From contig MICF01000003.1 of assembly GCA_001829785.1 (NCBI GenBank), positions 172,586-236,585 of the forward strand: a stretch of 64,000 nucleotides of DNA, read 5' to 3'. Shown here in pieces: positions 25,456-34,018 of the stretch. Under the pieces are notes generated by a model, which searched no databases, was not told the DNA's origin, and saw only the letters and a list, made by a program, of their open reading frames with translations. This stretch comes from Sulfurimonas sp. RIFOXYD12_FULL_33_39. Its GTDB lineage: Bacteria > Campylobacterota > Campylobacteria > Campylobacterales > Sulfurimonadaceae. The translations under genes were made by a program, and so were the position numbers. Each line of letters starts with the position of its first letter. Within the stretch, counting starts at the first letter, position 1.

Positions 25456-26415
25456 TTAGTAACTTATTCCTGTAACGCTTCTAATTTTTTCGATTGTCGG
25501 AAGTGCAATTTCCCTAGCCTTAGAAGCTCCCGCTTTTAAGATATCTCTCACTTCGTCTTGATGTGCTTCGAAGTACTCTCTTTTTTCTCTAAACTCTCTA
25601 AAGTACTCCCACATCACTTCGCCGAGGTAGATTTTAAAATGCCCGTGACCTTCGCCGCCTCTTTTGTATCTATCTTGAAGTGCTATTAAGTTGTCGCCTT
25701 CTAAAAAGAGTTTTGCCATATTGTAAACATTACATGTCTCGTACTCTTTTGGCTCTTCTAGCGCTACATTTTCGGTTACAATCTTTTTGATTGTTTTCAT
25801 TTGAGCTTTCTCTTCGCCGAAGATATTTACTATATTTCCGTAGCTTTTAGACATTTTTTGCCCGTCAATTCCCGGAACTGTTTGAACTTCTTCTTGAACA
25901 CGAAATTCTGGGATAGTCAAGATGTCACCGTATTGGTTGTTAAACTTTATAGCTATGTCTCTTGCTATTTCTACATGTTGAATCTGGTCTTTTCCTACGG
26001 GAACTACTTCGGAGTTAAAGAGTAAAATATCTGCCGCCATTAAAACAGGATAAGAAAAAAGTGAATGATTTGCCGCAATGCCTTTAGCCGTTTTATCTTT
26101 GTAGCTGTGAGCGCGCTCAAGCAGACCCATCGGTGTAAATGAAGATAAAATCCAGTATAGCTCAAGCACCTCTTTAACATCCGACTGAACCCAGAAAACA
26201 GATTTGTCAGGGTCGATACCGAGTGCTAAAAAGTCCGTTGCACACTGCATAGTTAGTTTTGACAAATCTTTGCCGCCGCTTGTCATTGCGTGATAGTTGG
26301 CAATAAAAGCAAACGTCTGACTGTCTGCTTGAGCATCTACCATCTGCTTTATAGAACCGAAATAGTTTCCTATATGTAAATCTCCAGATGGCTGAATTCC
26401 TGTCAAAACTCTCAT
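25456..26415 (-). CDS. trpS: tryptophanyl-tRNA synthetase
   Basis: Class I aminoacyl-tRNA synthetase charging tRNA-Trp, 319 aa, the usual bacterial length. The HIGH-type motif is HIGNYFGS preceded by TGIQPSGDL, and the second signature is KMSKSYGN near residue 196. Interior family blocks MAADILLFNSEVVPVGKDQIQH and VPGIDGQKM are intact. It is divergent from the short hpf-like gene and marks the end of the accessory island. Confidence 0.95.
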   Translation of the reverse strand: MRVLTGIQPSGDLHIGNYFGSIKQMVDAQADSQTFAFIANYHAMTSGGKDLSKLTMQCATDFLALGIDPDKSVFWVQSDVKEVLELYWILSSFTPMGLLERAHSYKDKTAKGIAANHSLFSYPVLMAADILLFNSEVVPVGKDQIQHVEIARDIAIKFNNQYGDILTIPEFRVQEEVQTVPGIDGQKMSKSYGNIVNIFGEEKAQMKTIKKIVTENVALEEPKEYETCNVYNMAKLFLEGDNLIALQDRYKRGGEGHGHFKIYLGEVMWEYFREFREKREYFEAHQDEVRDILKAGASKAREIALPTIEKIRSVTGISY

Positions 26416-26530
26416 AAATATACTCCAAAAATTATAGTTAATTAACTTTCGTATTATACATTTTTTAGCTTTATTTCGCTATTATTGGGCTACATATAGT
26501 AAATAAAACTATTAAAATAAAGGATAAAAA

Positions 26531-26860
26531 ATGAATGTACAAATTCATGCAAAAGATGTTACTCTTCACGCAAATACAAGATCTCATATAGAGGTGGCTA
26601 TTGAAGCGTTTAAAAAATATTCACTTGACATTACTACTGTAAACGTGAATCTTAAAAAAGAGAAAAATGGTGTTTCGGTAGAGTTTGATATTCATATTGC
26701 ACATGCACAACCTGTTGTTATAAATCAAGGTGATGAAGATTTAGATACGGCAATTGATTTGGCAATTGACAGAGCGACAAAAGCACTTCGCCGTTTACAT
26801 GACAAAGTGATTTCTCATCAAGGCGCTTCAATAAAAGATATGGAAACAGCAGAAGTATAA
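26531..26860 (+). CDS. short ribosome hibernation factor (HPF/RaiA family)
   Basis: A 109-aa protein of the S30AE family that binds the 30S decoding centre in resting cells. Typical features are the opening NVQIHAKDVTLHANTRSHIE, the VEFDIHIAHAQPVVINQGDEDLDTAIDLAIDRATKALRRLHDK region with its basic helix, and lack of the C-terminal dimerisation domain. A second, longer family member lies at 42261-42803. AAAGGA precedes the start. It is followed directly by hemJ, with a one-base gap. Confidence 0.85.
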   Translation: MNVQIHAKDVTLHANTRSHIEVAIEAFKKYSLDITTVNVNLKKEKNGVSVEFDIHIAHAQPVVINQGDEDLDTAIDLAIDRATKALRRLHDKVISHQGASIKDMETAEV

Positions 26861-26861
26861 C

Positions 26862-27284
26862 ATGTACAACTGGATTGTATGGTTTCACATAATCTCTCTT
26901 GTTTCGTGGTTTGCGGCACTTTTTTATATGCCGCGACTCTTTGTTTATCATGCTGAAAATGCGGATAATGAGGGGTTTGTCAAAGTAGTAAAAATAATGG
27001 AGATGAAGATTTATAAGTATATAGGTCTTCCTGCCATGTGGGCAACTGTTCTAAGTGGTAGCTATCTTGCATATGAAATTGGTTTTAGCGGTAACGGCTG
27101 GTTACATGTTAAAATATTTTTTGTAGTTATTTTGATGGCTTATTTTTTTTCACTCGGGTATTTTAGAGAGAAATTTTTAAAAGATGAGTGCAACAAAAGC
27201 GGAAAGTTTTTTAGAGCTTATAACGAAGTTCCGACAATTTTACTGCTTATAATAGTAGCTATGGTTATTATAAAACCGTTTTAA
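26862..27284 (+). CDS. hemJ: protoporphyrinogen IX oxidase HemJ
   Basis: Membrane protein of 140 aa with four predicted helices that oxidises protoporphyrinogen IX in heme synthesis in bacteria without HemG or HemY. The conserved start WFHIISLVSWFAALFYMPRLFVYH has the key His, and GNGWLHVKI has a second conserved His. It begins one base after the stop of the short hpf-like gene and ends at a shared terminator facing der. Confidence 0.88.
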   Translation: MYNWIVWFHIISLVSWFAALFYMPRLFVYHAENADNEGFVKVVKIMEMKIYKYIGLPAMWATVLSGSYLAYEIGFSGNGWLHVKIFFVVILMAYFFSLGYFREKFLKDECNKSGKFFRAYNEVPTILLLIIVAMVIIKPF

Positions 27285-27296
27285 CAGTTTAAATAT

Positions 27297-27320
27297 AAAA
27301 GGAGTTTTTCTCCTTTTACT
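27297..27320. terminator. bidirectional terminator between hemJ and der
   Basis: AAAAGGAG (27297-27304), loop TTTTT and CTCCTTTT (27310-27317) form a perfect stem, flanked by A-rich sequence on the left and T-rich on the right. It overlaps the last codons of der. Confidence 0.7.
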
Positions 27321-28812
27321 TCTCTCCGCGTTTTTTAGCTTTAAATAAAACAGGCGTTCCGCTAAAATTGAAAGATTCTCTTAGTTTATTTGTCAAATAT
27401 CTTCTGTACGTAAAGTGAAGACCTCTTGGTTTATTCATAACAATAGCGATTTTCGGCGGTCTTGTCTCATACTGTGTTGCGTAGTATATTCTTATAACTT
27501 GACCACGCATACTAGGCAGTTGATGGCGTCTAAGAGCTTTTTCCAACACCTCGTTAAGCTCAGAAGTTTTTATACGTTGAGAGTAGTTTTCGTTTATCTC
27601 TAAAATCATATCGTGAAGCTTGTCAACTCTTTTGTGAGATTTTGCAGATAGCGTGATAATCGGTGCATAAGCCAAAAACTTAAATCTGTCTCTTACGTTT
27701 TGTATGATTTTGTCGTAGTCTTCTCTGTTTGCGATATCCCATTTATTTAAAACTATAATACATGCAAGGCGGTTACTGTCAACAAGTCCTGCAATTTTTT
27801 CGTCAAGGTCTAAAAGAGGTTCGCTTGCATCAAGTACGACAAGTGCCATATTTGAATTTTCAAGCATCTCTTTTGTTCTCATGAGAGCAAATTTCTCAAT
27901 CCCCACAATTTTGCCGCGACGTCTAAGACCTGCAGTATCTACAAAAGTAAGCTGTTTGCCTTTGTACTCTATACTCTCATCAATCGGGTCTATCGTAGTT
28001 CCTGCAACAGAGCTTACAACAGAGCGTTCTTCACCTAAAAGAGCGTTTAGAAGTGAGCTTTTGCCTACATTTGTACGACCGATAATAGAGATTTTTATGT
28101 GGTTAACATCTTCTTCGTTAAACTCTTTTATTCTGTCATTTTGGGCAAATATTGAGTCATCTTCAAAATCTTCTTCATTTACATCCGTATAAAAGAAACC
28201 GTCGTCATCGTCTTCATCTTCGTCTTCTGCATTCTCATCTTCATCAAAGAAATCATATTCACTGCCGTCTTCTTCAATGATATTTACATCATCTTCTTCG
28301 TCGTTTTCTTCTTTTATGATATCTGAATCAGGAATTTTTTCATACATCCAGTCAAGAAGAGGAACTATACTTCTGTTATGTGCAACCGATATACCGAAAA
28401 TTGCATCAGTTCCAAATTCATAGTAATCCCAAAGATTATCTTTCATCTTGTCATTATCAATTTTATTTACGACAAGAGCTACGTCTTTTCCCAAAGTTTG
28501 AAGTTCATAAAAAAGTTTTTTATCCTCATCTTCGGGAATAGTTCTTCCATCAACCATATAAAGGATAATGTCTGCTTTATGCGCCGCTTCAAGAGACTTC
28601 TCTTTTATGCGGTCAAAAAGCTCACACCCTTTGTCTAGTCCGCCGGTATCTAAAAGCAGGGCTTCTTTGTTTATGATAACAACATGACGTCTTTTTACAT
28701 CCCTTGTTGTTCCTGCTTGCTCGGACGTAATAGCGTCTCTTTTTTTGACGAGTCTGTTAAAAAGCGAACTTTTTCCGACATTCGGACGACCTATTATGGC
28801 GATTTTTTTCAT
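27316..28812 (-). CDS. der: ribosome assembly GTPase Der (EngA)
   Basis: Double-GTPase for 50S subunit maturation, 498 aa against a usual 440-460. The first G domain has GRPNVGKSSLFN and DTGGLDKG with NKID; the second has GRTNVGKSSLLNALLG, DTAGLRRRGK and NKWD; a KH-like C-terminal domain follows (RIYYATQYETRPP). The extra length is an acidic insert between the two G domains, about residues 165-235, consisting largely of Asp and Glu (NAEDEDEDDDDGFF). Acidic linkers occur in this region in relatives, but this one is long. Likely monocistronic. Confidence 0.94.
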   Translation of the reverse strand: MKKIAIIGRPNVGKSSLFNRLVKKRDAITSEQAGTTRDVKRRHVVIINKEALLLDTGGLDKGCELFDRIKEKSLEAAHKADIILYMVDGRTIPEDEDKKLFYELQTLGKDVALVVNKIDNDKMKDNLWDYYEFGTDAIFGISVAHNRSIVPLLDWMYEKIPDSDIIKEENDEEDDVNIIEEDGSEYDFFDEDENAEDEDEDDDDGFFYTDVNEEDFEDDSIFAQNDRIKEFNEEDVNHIKISIIGRTNVGKSSLLNALLGEERSVVSSVAGTTIDPIDESIEYKGKQLTFVDTAGLRRRGKIVGIEKFALMRTKEMLENSNMALVVLDASEPLLDLDEKIAGLVDSNRLACIIVLNKWDIANREDYDKIIQNVRDRFKFLAYAPIITLSAKSHKRVDKLHDMILEINENYSQRIKTSELNEVLEKALRRHQLPSMRGQVIRIYYATQYETRPPKIAIVMNKPRGLHFTYRRYLTNKLRESFNFSGTPVLFKAKKRGEK

Positions 28813-28919
28813 AGCTGCTACCTTAGTTTAAGTGAAGAAAAGTTGTAGTTTATTTGGAATTATAGCGAAATAAGAGAGGATTAGAAATTGTTTGTAAAAA
28901 GTTCTCTTTTTATGTCTTT

Positions 28920-28977
28920 GCATTGCCGCGCTTCGCTCACAATGAGAGTCATTGCGAGGAACTTGTGACGAAGCAAT
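28920..28977. repeat. REP-like inverted repeat in intergenic region
   Basis: The left arm TTGCCGCGCTTCGCTCACAA is matched by an arm containing CATTGCGAGGAACTTGTGAC and GAAGCAA; together they form a long imperfect hairpin. The CATTGCGAGGA...GAAGCAATC pattern resembles interspersed palindromic elements seen in many bacterial genomes. It is the only copy in this window, in the gap of about 190 bp between der and the LPP20-type gene. Confidence 0.5.
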
Positions 28978-29005
28978 CTATGATTAATGATAGTTTTATT
29001 AAATA

Positions 29006-29584
29006 CTATTCTGCAGCAAAATCTTTTTCCATGCTCTCAAGTGCATTTTTAGCTTTAAACTGTTGCCACAATGCTCTGTCGTTTTGATAGCTTGTTTTAA
29101 TATTATCTTGAATTTGTACGTTTGCAGATTTTTTTGAAACCGCAACAAGCAGATATAGCGCACCAGATGGAGATGACCATGTATCTATTGCTTTTGAATC
29201 TGCTAAATCTACTTTTGCCAACTGTTTTGTTACCGCTTCGACAGACTGATCTACGGTCTCTCCTGAACCGACACCCGTAGTACCGCTGTAGATAGTTATC
29301 TTATCTTGAATTTGAGATTTTATCTGCCCTGCCAAATCTGAACGACCGTTAGCAAGTGCTACTCTTCTCATGTGTGCCATTCCTGCCGCACTTTTTTGGG
29401 CGATTCCAACACCTGCATAATTATCCGCCACTTCTGCAATACAAGTCCATCTAGGAGCAGATACGCCCTCTTGTTTACACTCGAACTCTCGCCCTTCATC
29501 TTTTAGCTCAACATCTTTGCCGCAGCCTGATATTGAAATTAAAAGCAAGCCCGCTAATGCGGTCGATAAGACGGTTTTAATCAT
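29006..29584 (-). CDS. LPP20-family outer-membrane lipoprotein
   Basis: Lipoprotein of 192 aa with signal peptide and lipobox ISGC (residues 18-21). The middle part AGVGIAQKSAAGMAHMRRVALANGRSDLAGQIKSQI matches the LPP20 family of Campylobacterota surface lipoproteins, where AR/N-rich helices are followed by a beta-rich region (WSSPSGALYLLVAVSK). The C-terminus is charged and helical. Function is not established beyond membrane localisation. It forms a pair with the NlpC/P60 lipoprotein gene upstream (64-bp gap). Confidence 0.8.
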   Translation of the reverse strand: MIKTVLSTALAGLLLISISGCGKDVELKDEGREFECKQEGVSAPRWTCIAEVADNYAGVGIAQKSAAGMAHMRRVALANGRSDLAGQIKSQIQDKITIYSGTTGVGSGETVDQSVEAVTKQLAKVDLADSKAIDTWSSPSGALYLLVAVSKKSANVQIQDNIKTSYQNDRALWQQFKAKNALESMEKDFAAE

Positions 29585-29647
29585 AGGTAATCTCCTTATT
29601 TTTATAAAGCCATTTTAGCACTATTAATCTTAAATAGCATTGACTAA

Positions 29648-30337
29648 TTAAAGCTGTTTTTTAGGTGCATTATAACTTAACTCTATCTTCTTTTTTGCAA
29701 TAGGAGAACCATAAGCACTAAAGAAAAAAGAGCTTAAGCACTTACTTTTTTGCCTGTTTTTAGGGCATCTCTTAAGAAAGCTGTTTACTTGTTTTTCCGA
29801 GATTATATGATGGTTTGAAAATTTTATATTTAGTTTGTCAATTTTGTTCTTACCTTGAATATTGTGGATAAAATGGATAGTCTCATCCTCGTCAACTTCT
29901 ACAACTATGCCAATATGAGTAATATTAAATGAGCCGGTTTTTCGTTTTGTTTTTTGAAGAGTGTCTGCAAAGAAGACTATATCGCCTATTTGTGGGAGAT
30001 CGTTATCTACTAGTTTATCTTCATCTTTCATAATATTAAAAATCGCTTTTGAGCGTCTTGCATTATCAAAATATTTATATAACATGTCAGATTTATAGAA
30101 AGATTCATTAGTATCGCTATTTACCAAATCAACAAACCCTGAACAATCTTTGCCATCATCTTTACCCAGATACTTCATAGCACTCTCTACAATCGCTTTG
30201 CGAATAGAAAACTCTTTATCCTCCGGCGGTTTTACCTCTTCTGTGAGCTGAGATTCCGGAACTACGATTGACTCTTTTTGTGAACATCCCGTTAGAAAAA
30301 GCAGAATAAGAGTAAATGTTAATACTATATTTTTCAT
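29648..30337 (-). CDS. NlpC/P60-like cell-wall hydrolase lipoprotein
   Basis: A 229-aa lipoprotein: signal peptide with lipobox LTGC (Cys18), then a papain-like NlpC/P60 domain. The nucleophile Cys lies in GKDCSGFVDLV and the catalytic His in FNITHIGIVVEV, with a third polar residue probably at HFIHN. A C-terminal basic segment with two extra cysteines follows (RCPKNRQKSKC). Likely a periplasmic peptidoglycan endopeptidase or a related amidase. Confidence 0.78.
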   Translation of the reverse strand: MKNIVLTFTLILLFLTGCSQKESIVVPESQLTEEVKPPEDKEFSIRKAIVESAMKYLGKDDGKDCSGFVDLVNSDTNESFYKSDMLYKYFDNARRSKAIFNIMKDEDKLVDNDLPQIGDIVFFADTLQKTKRKTGSFNITHIGIVVEVDEDETIHFIHNIQGKNKIDKLNIKFSNHHIISEKQVNSFLKRCPKNRQKSKCLSSFFFSAYGSPIAKKKIELSYNAPKKQL

Positions 30338-30454
30338 TCTTTAGAAAACTTTTTTTTAAAATTCTTAATCAATCGGTAATTATAGTGCTTTGCGTCTTAA
30401 ATTTTTGCTAATGCATCATAGGCTTTTTTAGAGTTTTTTTGTACAATGCATTTT

Positions 30455-30901
30455 ATGAAATATTACAGTTATGAAAATTTTAAAAACGATACTAACATCT
30501 TGATAAAAAAAGTGAAGGATTCACACTTTGAAGCAATTGTCGCAATAGCAAGAGGGGGATTAACGCTTTCACATGCTATGGCCGAGGGGTTAAACATACG
30601 TCAGGTGCAAAGCATTAGAACGGAACTTTATGACAAAAGCTTAAAGAGAGAAAATATCACTATATTCGGCAATTGCGAATTTAAAGATGTAAAAAAAGTT
30701 CTTGTAGTCGATGATATATCAGACAGCGGCGATACATTAAAAGCAGTTATGGAGCATCTAGGTAGCGAATTTAAAGATATTGAGTTTGTATCGTGTACTC
30801 TTTTTTATAAAAAAACATCCATCTATGAACCACATTTTTGGGTAAATGAAGCAGATGATTGGATAGACTTTTTTTGGGAGAGAGATTTTTTACTTAAGTA
30901 G
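30455..30901 (+). CDS. phosphoribosyltransferase-domain protein
   Basis: Purine/xanthine-type phosphoribosyltransferase of 148 aa from the ATG at 30455 (an ATG three codons upstream is possible). The PRPP-binding loop reads VLVVDDISDSGDT, the PPi loop is AIARGGL, and the hood ends in FWVNEADDWIDFFWERD, as in Gpt-like enzymes, where a Trp and acidic residues contact the base. It probably salvages guanine, xanthine or hypoxanthine; the exact base is not determined. It is convergent with the small cytochrome gene. Confidence 0.8.
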   Translation: MKYYSYENFKNDTNILIKKVKDSHFEAIVAIARGGLTLSHAMAEGLNIRQVQSIRTELYDKSLKRENITIFGNCEFKDVKKVLVVDDISDSGDTLKAVMEHLGSEFKDIEFVSCTLFYKKTSIYEPHFWVNEADDWIDFFWERDFLLK

Positions 30902-30912
30902 AGACACTAAAA

Positions 30913-31281
30913 TTAGTGGCTCCAGTATCTTCCGCCTCTTTTTGCAAAATCCGTTTCATATATGTATGCGGATATCTCTCTTAATGTATCTTCATCAAAC
31001 CCAAGGTGCGGCATTAGCTCATATTTTTTAATCCATTTATCCATCAAAGAGGTCTCTCTTTTTGGATTTGCAACCCACTTTGACATGTAGTTTACAAAAT
31101 CTTCTTTATTGCTAAAGGCATCTTTATATACTTTTCTTAACTCAACCATTGACGGAGCAGATACGCTCTTTGTCTCTTTATGACATGTAATACAGTTTCC
31201 ATTAAAGAGTAAAGAGCCTGTATCATCTGCAAAAGATAGTGAAAAAGCACAGAGTGACGATAATAAAAAAACTAATTTCAT
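30913..31281 (-). CDS. periplasmic monoheme c-type cytochrome
   Basis: A 122-aa secreted protein: signal peptide (1-18, ending SFADD) and one heme site CITCH near residue 31-35. The distal ligand is probably the Met in YELMPHLGF. The remaining sequence is helical, as in class I cytochromes, with SAPSMVELRKVY after the heme. It would carry electrons in the periplasm. It lies five bases after the DjlA-like gene in the same direction, so the two may be cotranscribed. Confidence 0.82.
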   Translation of the reverse strand: MKLVFLLSSLCAFSLSFADDTGSLLFNGNCITCHKETKSVSAPSMVELRKVYKDAFSNKEDFVNYMSKWVANPKRETSLMDKWIKKYELMPHLGFDEDTLREISAYIYETDFAKRGGRYWSH

Positions 31282-31285
31282 GCGG

Positions 31286-32038
31286 TTACTTTCTATGAGC
31301 TTTTATCATCTCATACGCTTGATTTATCTCCTGCGTTTTTGCGGTTGCTTCTTGCATATAGGCATCATCTTTGCCTTGAGATTTTATAATGTCCGGATGG
31401 TACTCTCTTATTAATTTTCGATAAGCTTTTTTTACCACGTCCATATCGTCACTCTCATTTACGCCTAAAAGTTTGTATGCATCGCTTACGTTTGCTTTTG
31501 GTCTTATGTTGTGAATCATCTTCTCAAACTGATCAAAAATAGCATGATAAGCATTCGGGTCAAACTCAAACGCCTCGGCAATCGATGCCAATATCTCCTC
31601 TTCGGCTTTGCTTACTTCCCCGTCAACAAAAGCAAGTTGAATCAAAAAGCCCATAAACTGATGCTGTTTTGCTCTGTCCCTTTTAATCGAAGAGCCAAGT
31701 GCATGAGCAACTTCTTGCAGATTATCGGTTCTGTCTTTCTCTTCGTTGAAAATCTCTTTTAATATATCTTTTGTTTTTTGCGGCTGTGGAAAAACTGCCG
31801 AGATATCATCAAACATTATGCCTATAAGTTCAGCTTCAAGAGCATCAACTTTTCCGTCAGCCTTTGCTACTTTTGCAACAAGTGCTATAAAAAGTCCCAA
31901 ATCACTCTTTTGCAGAGACTCTTTTGTAATTGTAAAATTTTTAAATGCTTCCTGCGAATAAGCCGTATATTTTGAATAACTCTTAAAAATCCAGTAAAAA
32001 AAACCGCCTAATACGGCAAGTAATATTATATTTCCCAT
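31286..32038 (-). CDS. DjlA-like membrane-anchored J-domain protein
   Basis: A 250-aa protein with an N-terminal membrane anchor (MGNIILLAVLGGFFYWIF), a TerB-like helical domain (about 40-170; VAKADGKVDALEAELI and AFVDGEVSKAEEEIL) and a C-terminal J domain (183-250) with the DnaK-contacting HPD in IREYHPDII. This order is that of DjlA, a co-chaperone that brings DnaK to the inner membrane. It is followed by the small cytochrome gene. Confidence 0.85.
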   Translation of the reverse strand: MGNIILLAVLGGFFYWIFKSYSKYTAYSQEAFKNFTITKESLQKSDLGLFIALVAKVAKADGKVDALEAELIGIMFDDISAVFPQPQKTKDILKEIFNEEKDRTDNLQEVAHALGSSIKRDRAKQHQFMGFLIQLAFVDGEVSKAEEEILASIAEAFEFDPNAYHAIFDQFEKMIHNIRPKANVSDAYKLLGVNESDDMDVVKKAYRKLIREYHPDIIKSQGKDDAYMQEATAKTQEINQAYEMIKAHRK

Positions 32039-32099
32039 AACTCTCCTTTATCAATAGTATAATTATAAGAAATAAAAGCTAATAAAGAGATATAAAATT

Positions 32100-32921
32100 T
32101 TAGTTGCTTGAGATTTTATGATAAACTCTTTTAGCGGTAATTTTCCCGACCCAAAAAATCTCATCCATCAAAGCCTCTTTTAAAAGACCGTCACTGTCAA
32201 ACGCTATAAGCACGTCAACTATGCTGTCATCTTTATCTAGCGGTTCTACATGTAGATTGTATATATTTGCAATGTTGCCTGAAAAGTTTAACTTCGCAGA
32301 CTCCCTTTCTTTATCTTCCAGATAGGAGAGGATGATACTATTTTTTTCATCATGTGCACCAAAGGCTATAAGACGGTAGCTTTTTTTCTCTTTGTTGCAG
32401 TTTGCTTTAGTGTTAAGGTACGAACTTAATACGTCATTATCTTTATAAATGTCAAGTAAAGTCTCTTTTTTTGAACTCTCTTTTACCTCTTTTGATATAA
32501 GCTCAAAGTTAGCGGGATTGAACTGCATTTTATTTACTAATTTTGTTTTTTCTTCTATAAGCGTAATCTCTTTTTTGTCGTGATTGAAATAGTAGGTGTC
32601 ACTCGTTGTTTTTTTGGTCGTCTCTTTTATTTTTATGAACAACTCTGGACGGTATATACCGTTAATAATTTTACCTTTGCTTATATATGTTTCAACTCTG
32701 TGTCTTAAAAGTACGGCAGCAGTGCCAATTGTATATGCATCAAGTTTTATCTCGTAATTATCGCCGCTCTCTTTTAGCGTTACGTCACTGTATCCTACAT
32801 TTCCAAAAAGAGTAACATATACATCGTAGCGGGTAGAAAAATCTTGCGCAAAAACAGAACTTAATGATAAGAATAAAATGAACATGTATTTCACGACAAG
32901 AATCTTTTTAAATATTTCCAA
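32100..32921 (-). CDS. periplasmic DUF3108-like protein
   Basis: Secreted protein of up to 273 aa, with a signal peptide ending SSVFAQ in either start choice (32921 or the ATG at 32885). The beta-rich body with FGNVGYSDVTLKESGDNYEIKLDAYTIG and SKGKIINGIYRPELF resembles DUF3108 proteins, which are predicted cell-envelope beta barrels or barrel-like folds. It overlaps the upstream outer-membrane protein gene by 14 nt when the first start is used, suggesting the two act together in the envelope. Function is unknown. Confidence 0.7.
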   Translation of the reverse strand: MEIFKKILVVKYMFILFLSLSSVFAQDFSTRYDVYVTLFGNVGYSDVTLKESGDNYEIKLDAYTIGTAAVLLRHRVETYISKGKIINGIYRPELFIKIKETTKKTTSDTYYFNHDKKEITLIEEKTKLVNKMQFNPANFELISKEVKESSKKETLLDIYKDNDVLSSYLNTKANCNKEKKSYRLIAFGAHDEKNSIILSYLEDKERESAKLNFSGNIANIYNLHVEPLDKDDSIVDVLIAFDSDGLLKEALMDEIFWVGKITAKRVYHKISSN

Positions 32922-33948
32922 AATAAAAATCTACATAAAATCGAACAATTTGGTTTGGTTTATAATCATGCTCTCTATGAAAACTAACTCCCGGTTGAAT
33001 CTCATAGGTAATCCATTTGCGAAAAATATTTTGTCTCCACGATACAAAAGTAGAGTAGTCGCTTATGCCGCCAAACTGTCGCGGTGCTGCGTCACATGTA
33101 TATTTTGAATTTCCCCAAAACTGTTGTGTAAAACTAAAACCTTTTTTGCTTGATGGCGTTAAGTAGTAGGAGAATGCAAGTGCATAGTCAAAACCGGCTA
33201 TGCTTGATTGTGTTTTTCGATGCAGAGTTGTTCTAAAGAGAGAAAGCTCCTCTAATGTTCTGTCAAAGTATATATTTGTCTCTTCGCTAAAATCGCTTTT
33301 TGTAGAGTATTTAAATTGCTGTGTAGGCTGAATAAGCCATTTTTGTATTTTAAAATCTTTACTATATCTTGCACTTGCAAAGGTAGATAAACCGCTAAAA
33401 CCTATTGAATATTTTGATTTTATATCATTTGGAGTCGGTGCAAAGTAGTTAACACCGATTTCAAGTGATTTTTGATTATCTTTTGAAGTAGTACTGTTTT
33501 GACGATAATCTTCTTTAACGTCGTCTATAAAGAGTTTAAAACTCTCTTTTGTTCTGCTAAGAGGAACTTGTGCTCTTACCTTATGGATAAAGCTTGTTGA
33601 ATTCTTTGACTCAAAAGCTGCGCCTATGCTTACTCGAAGATAACTTTTTTCAGTTTCACTTGTATATTTGTCATTTTTAAAAAACTCATCAACGGAGTTT
33701 TTATCTTGAAAAAAATCATTAACCGCTTTTTGTTCCATATCTTCGCAATATTTTTCATTGTCTGCACTGCCGATACTCCTGCTTATGCCGCGGTCAATGC
33801 TATCAAAGAGGTTTATAACTTTGTTTGAGAGAACCTTTTGTTTTTCGTCGATGTACTCTTGGAATGTTTGAGTCGTGCGACTTGACTCTGCAAATAAATC
33901 AAATGCAAAAAATGTGTACAGTAAAAGAGCTATGATAGGTAACTTCAC
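32908..33948 (-). CDS. predicted outer-membrane beta-barrel protein
   Basis: A 346-aa protein with a signal peptide (1-20, FFAFDLFAES), a helical periplasmic segment (about 25-105) with an acidic Cys-containing region, and a C-terminal part of alternating amphipathic strands (RYSKDFKIQKWLIQPTQQFKY, YALAFSYYLTP, TFVSWRQNIFRKWITYEIQPGVSF). It ends RFYVDFYFGNI, close to the usual aromatic end of barrel proteins. Family not recognised. It is in an operon with the DUF3108-like gene. Confidence 0.65.
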   Translation of the reverse strand: MKLPIIALLLYTFFAFDLFAESSRTTQTFQEYIDEKQKVLSNKVINLFDSIDRGISRSIGSADNEKYCEDMEQKAVNDFFQDKNSVDEFFKNDKYTSETEKSYLRVSIGAAFESKNSTSFIHKVRAQVPLSRTKESFKLFIDDVKEDYRQNSTTSKDNQKSLEIGVNYFAPTPNDIKSKYSIGFSGLSTFASARYSKDFKIQKWLIQPTQQFKYSTKSDFSEETNIYFDRTLEELSLFRTTLHRKTQSSIAGFDYALAFSYYLTPSSKKGFSFTQQFWGNSKYTCDAAPRQFGGISDYSTFVSWRQNIFRKWITYEIQPGVSFHREHDYKPNQIVRFYVDFYFGNI

Positions 33949-34018
33949 GACATCTCCCTCGCTTTAGTAATTAATTATACACTATTTTAATTAAATATAG
34001 CTCGCTATACTTCTAATT

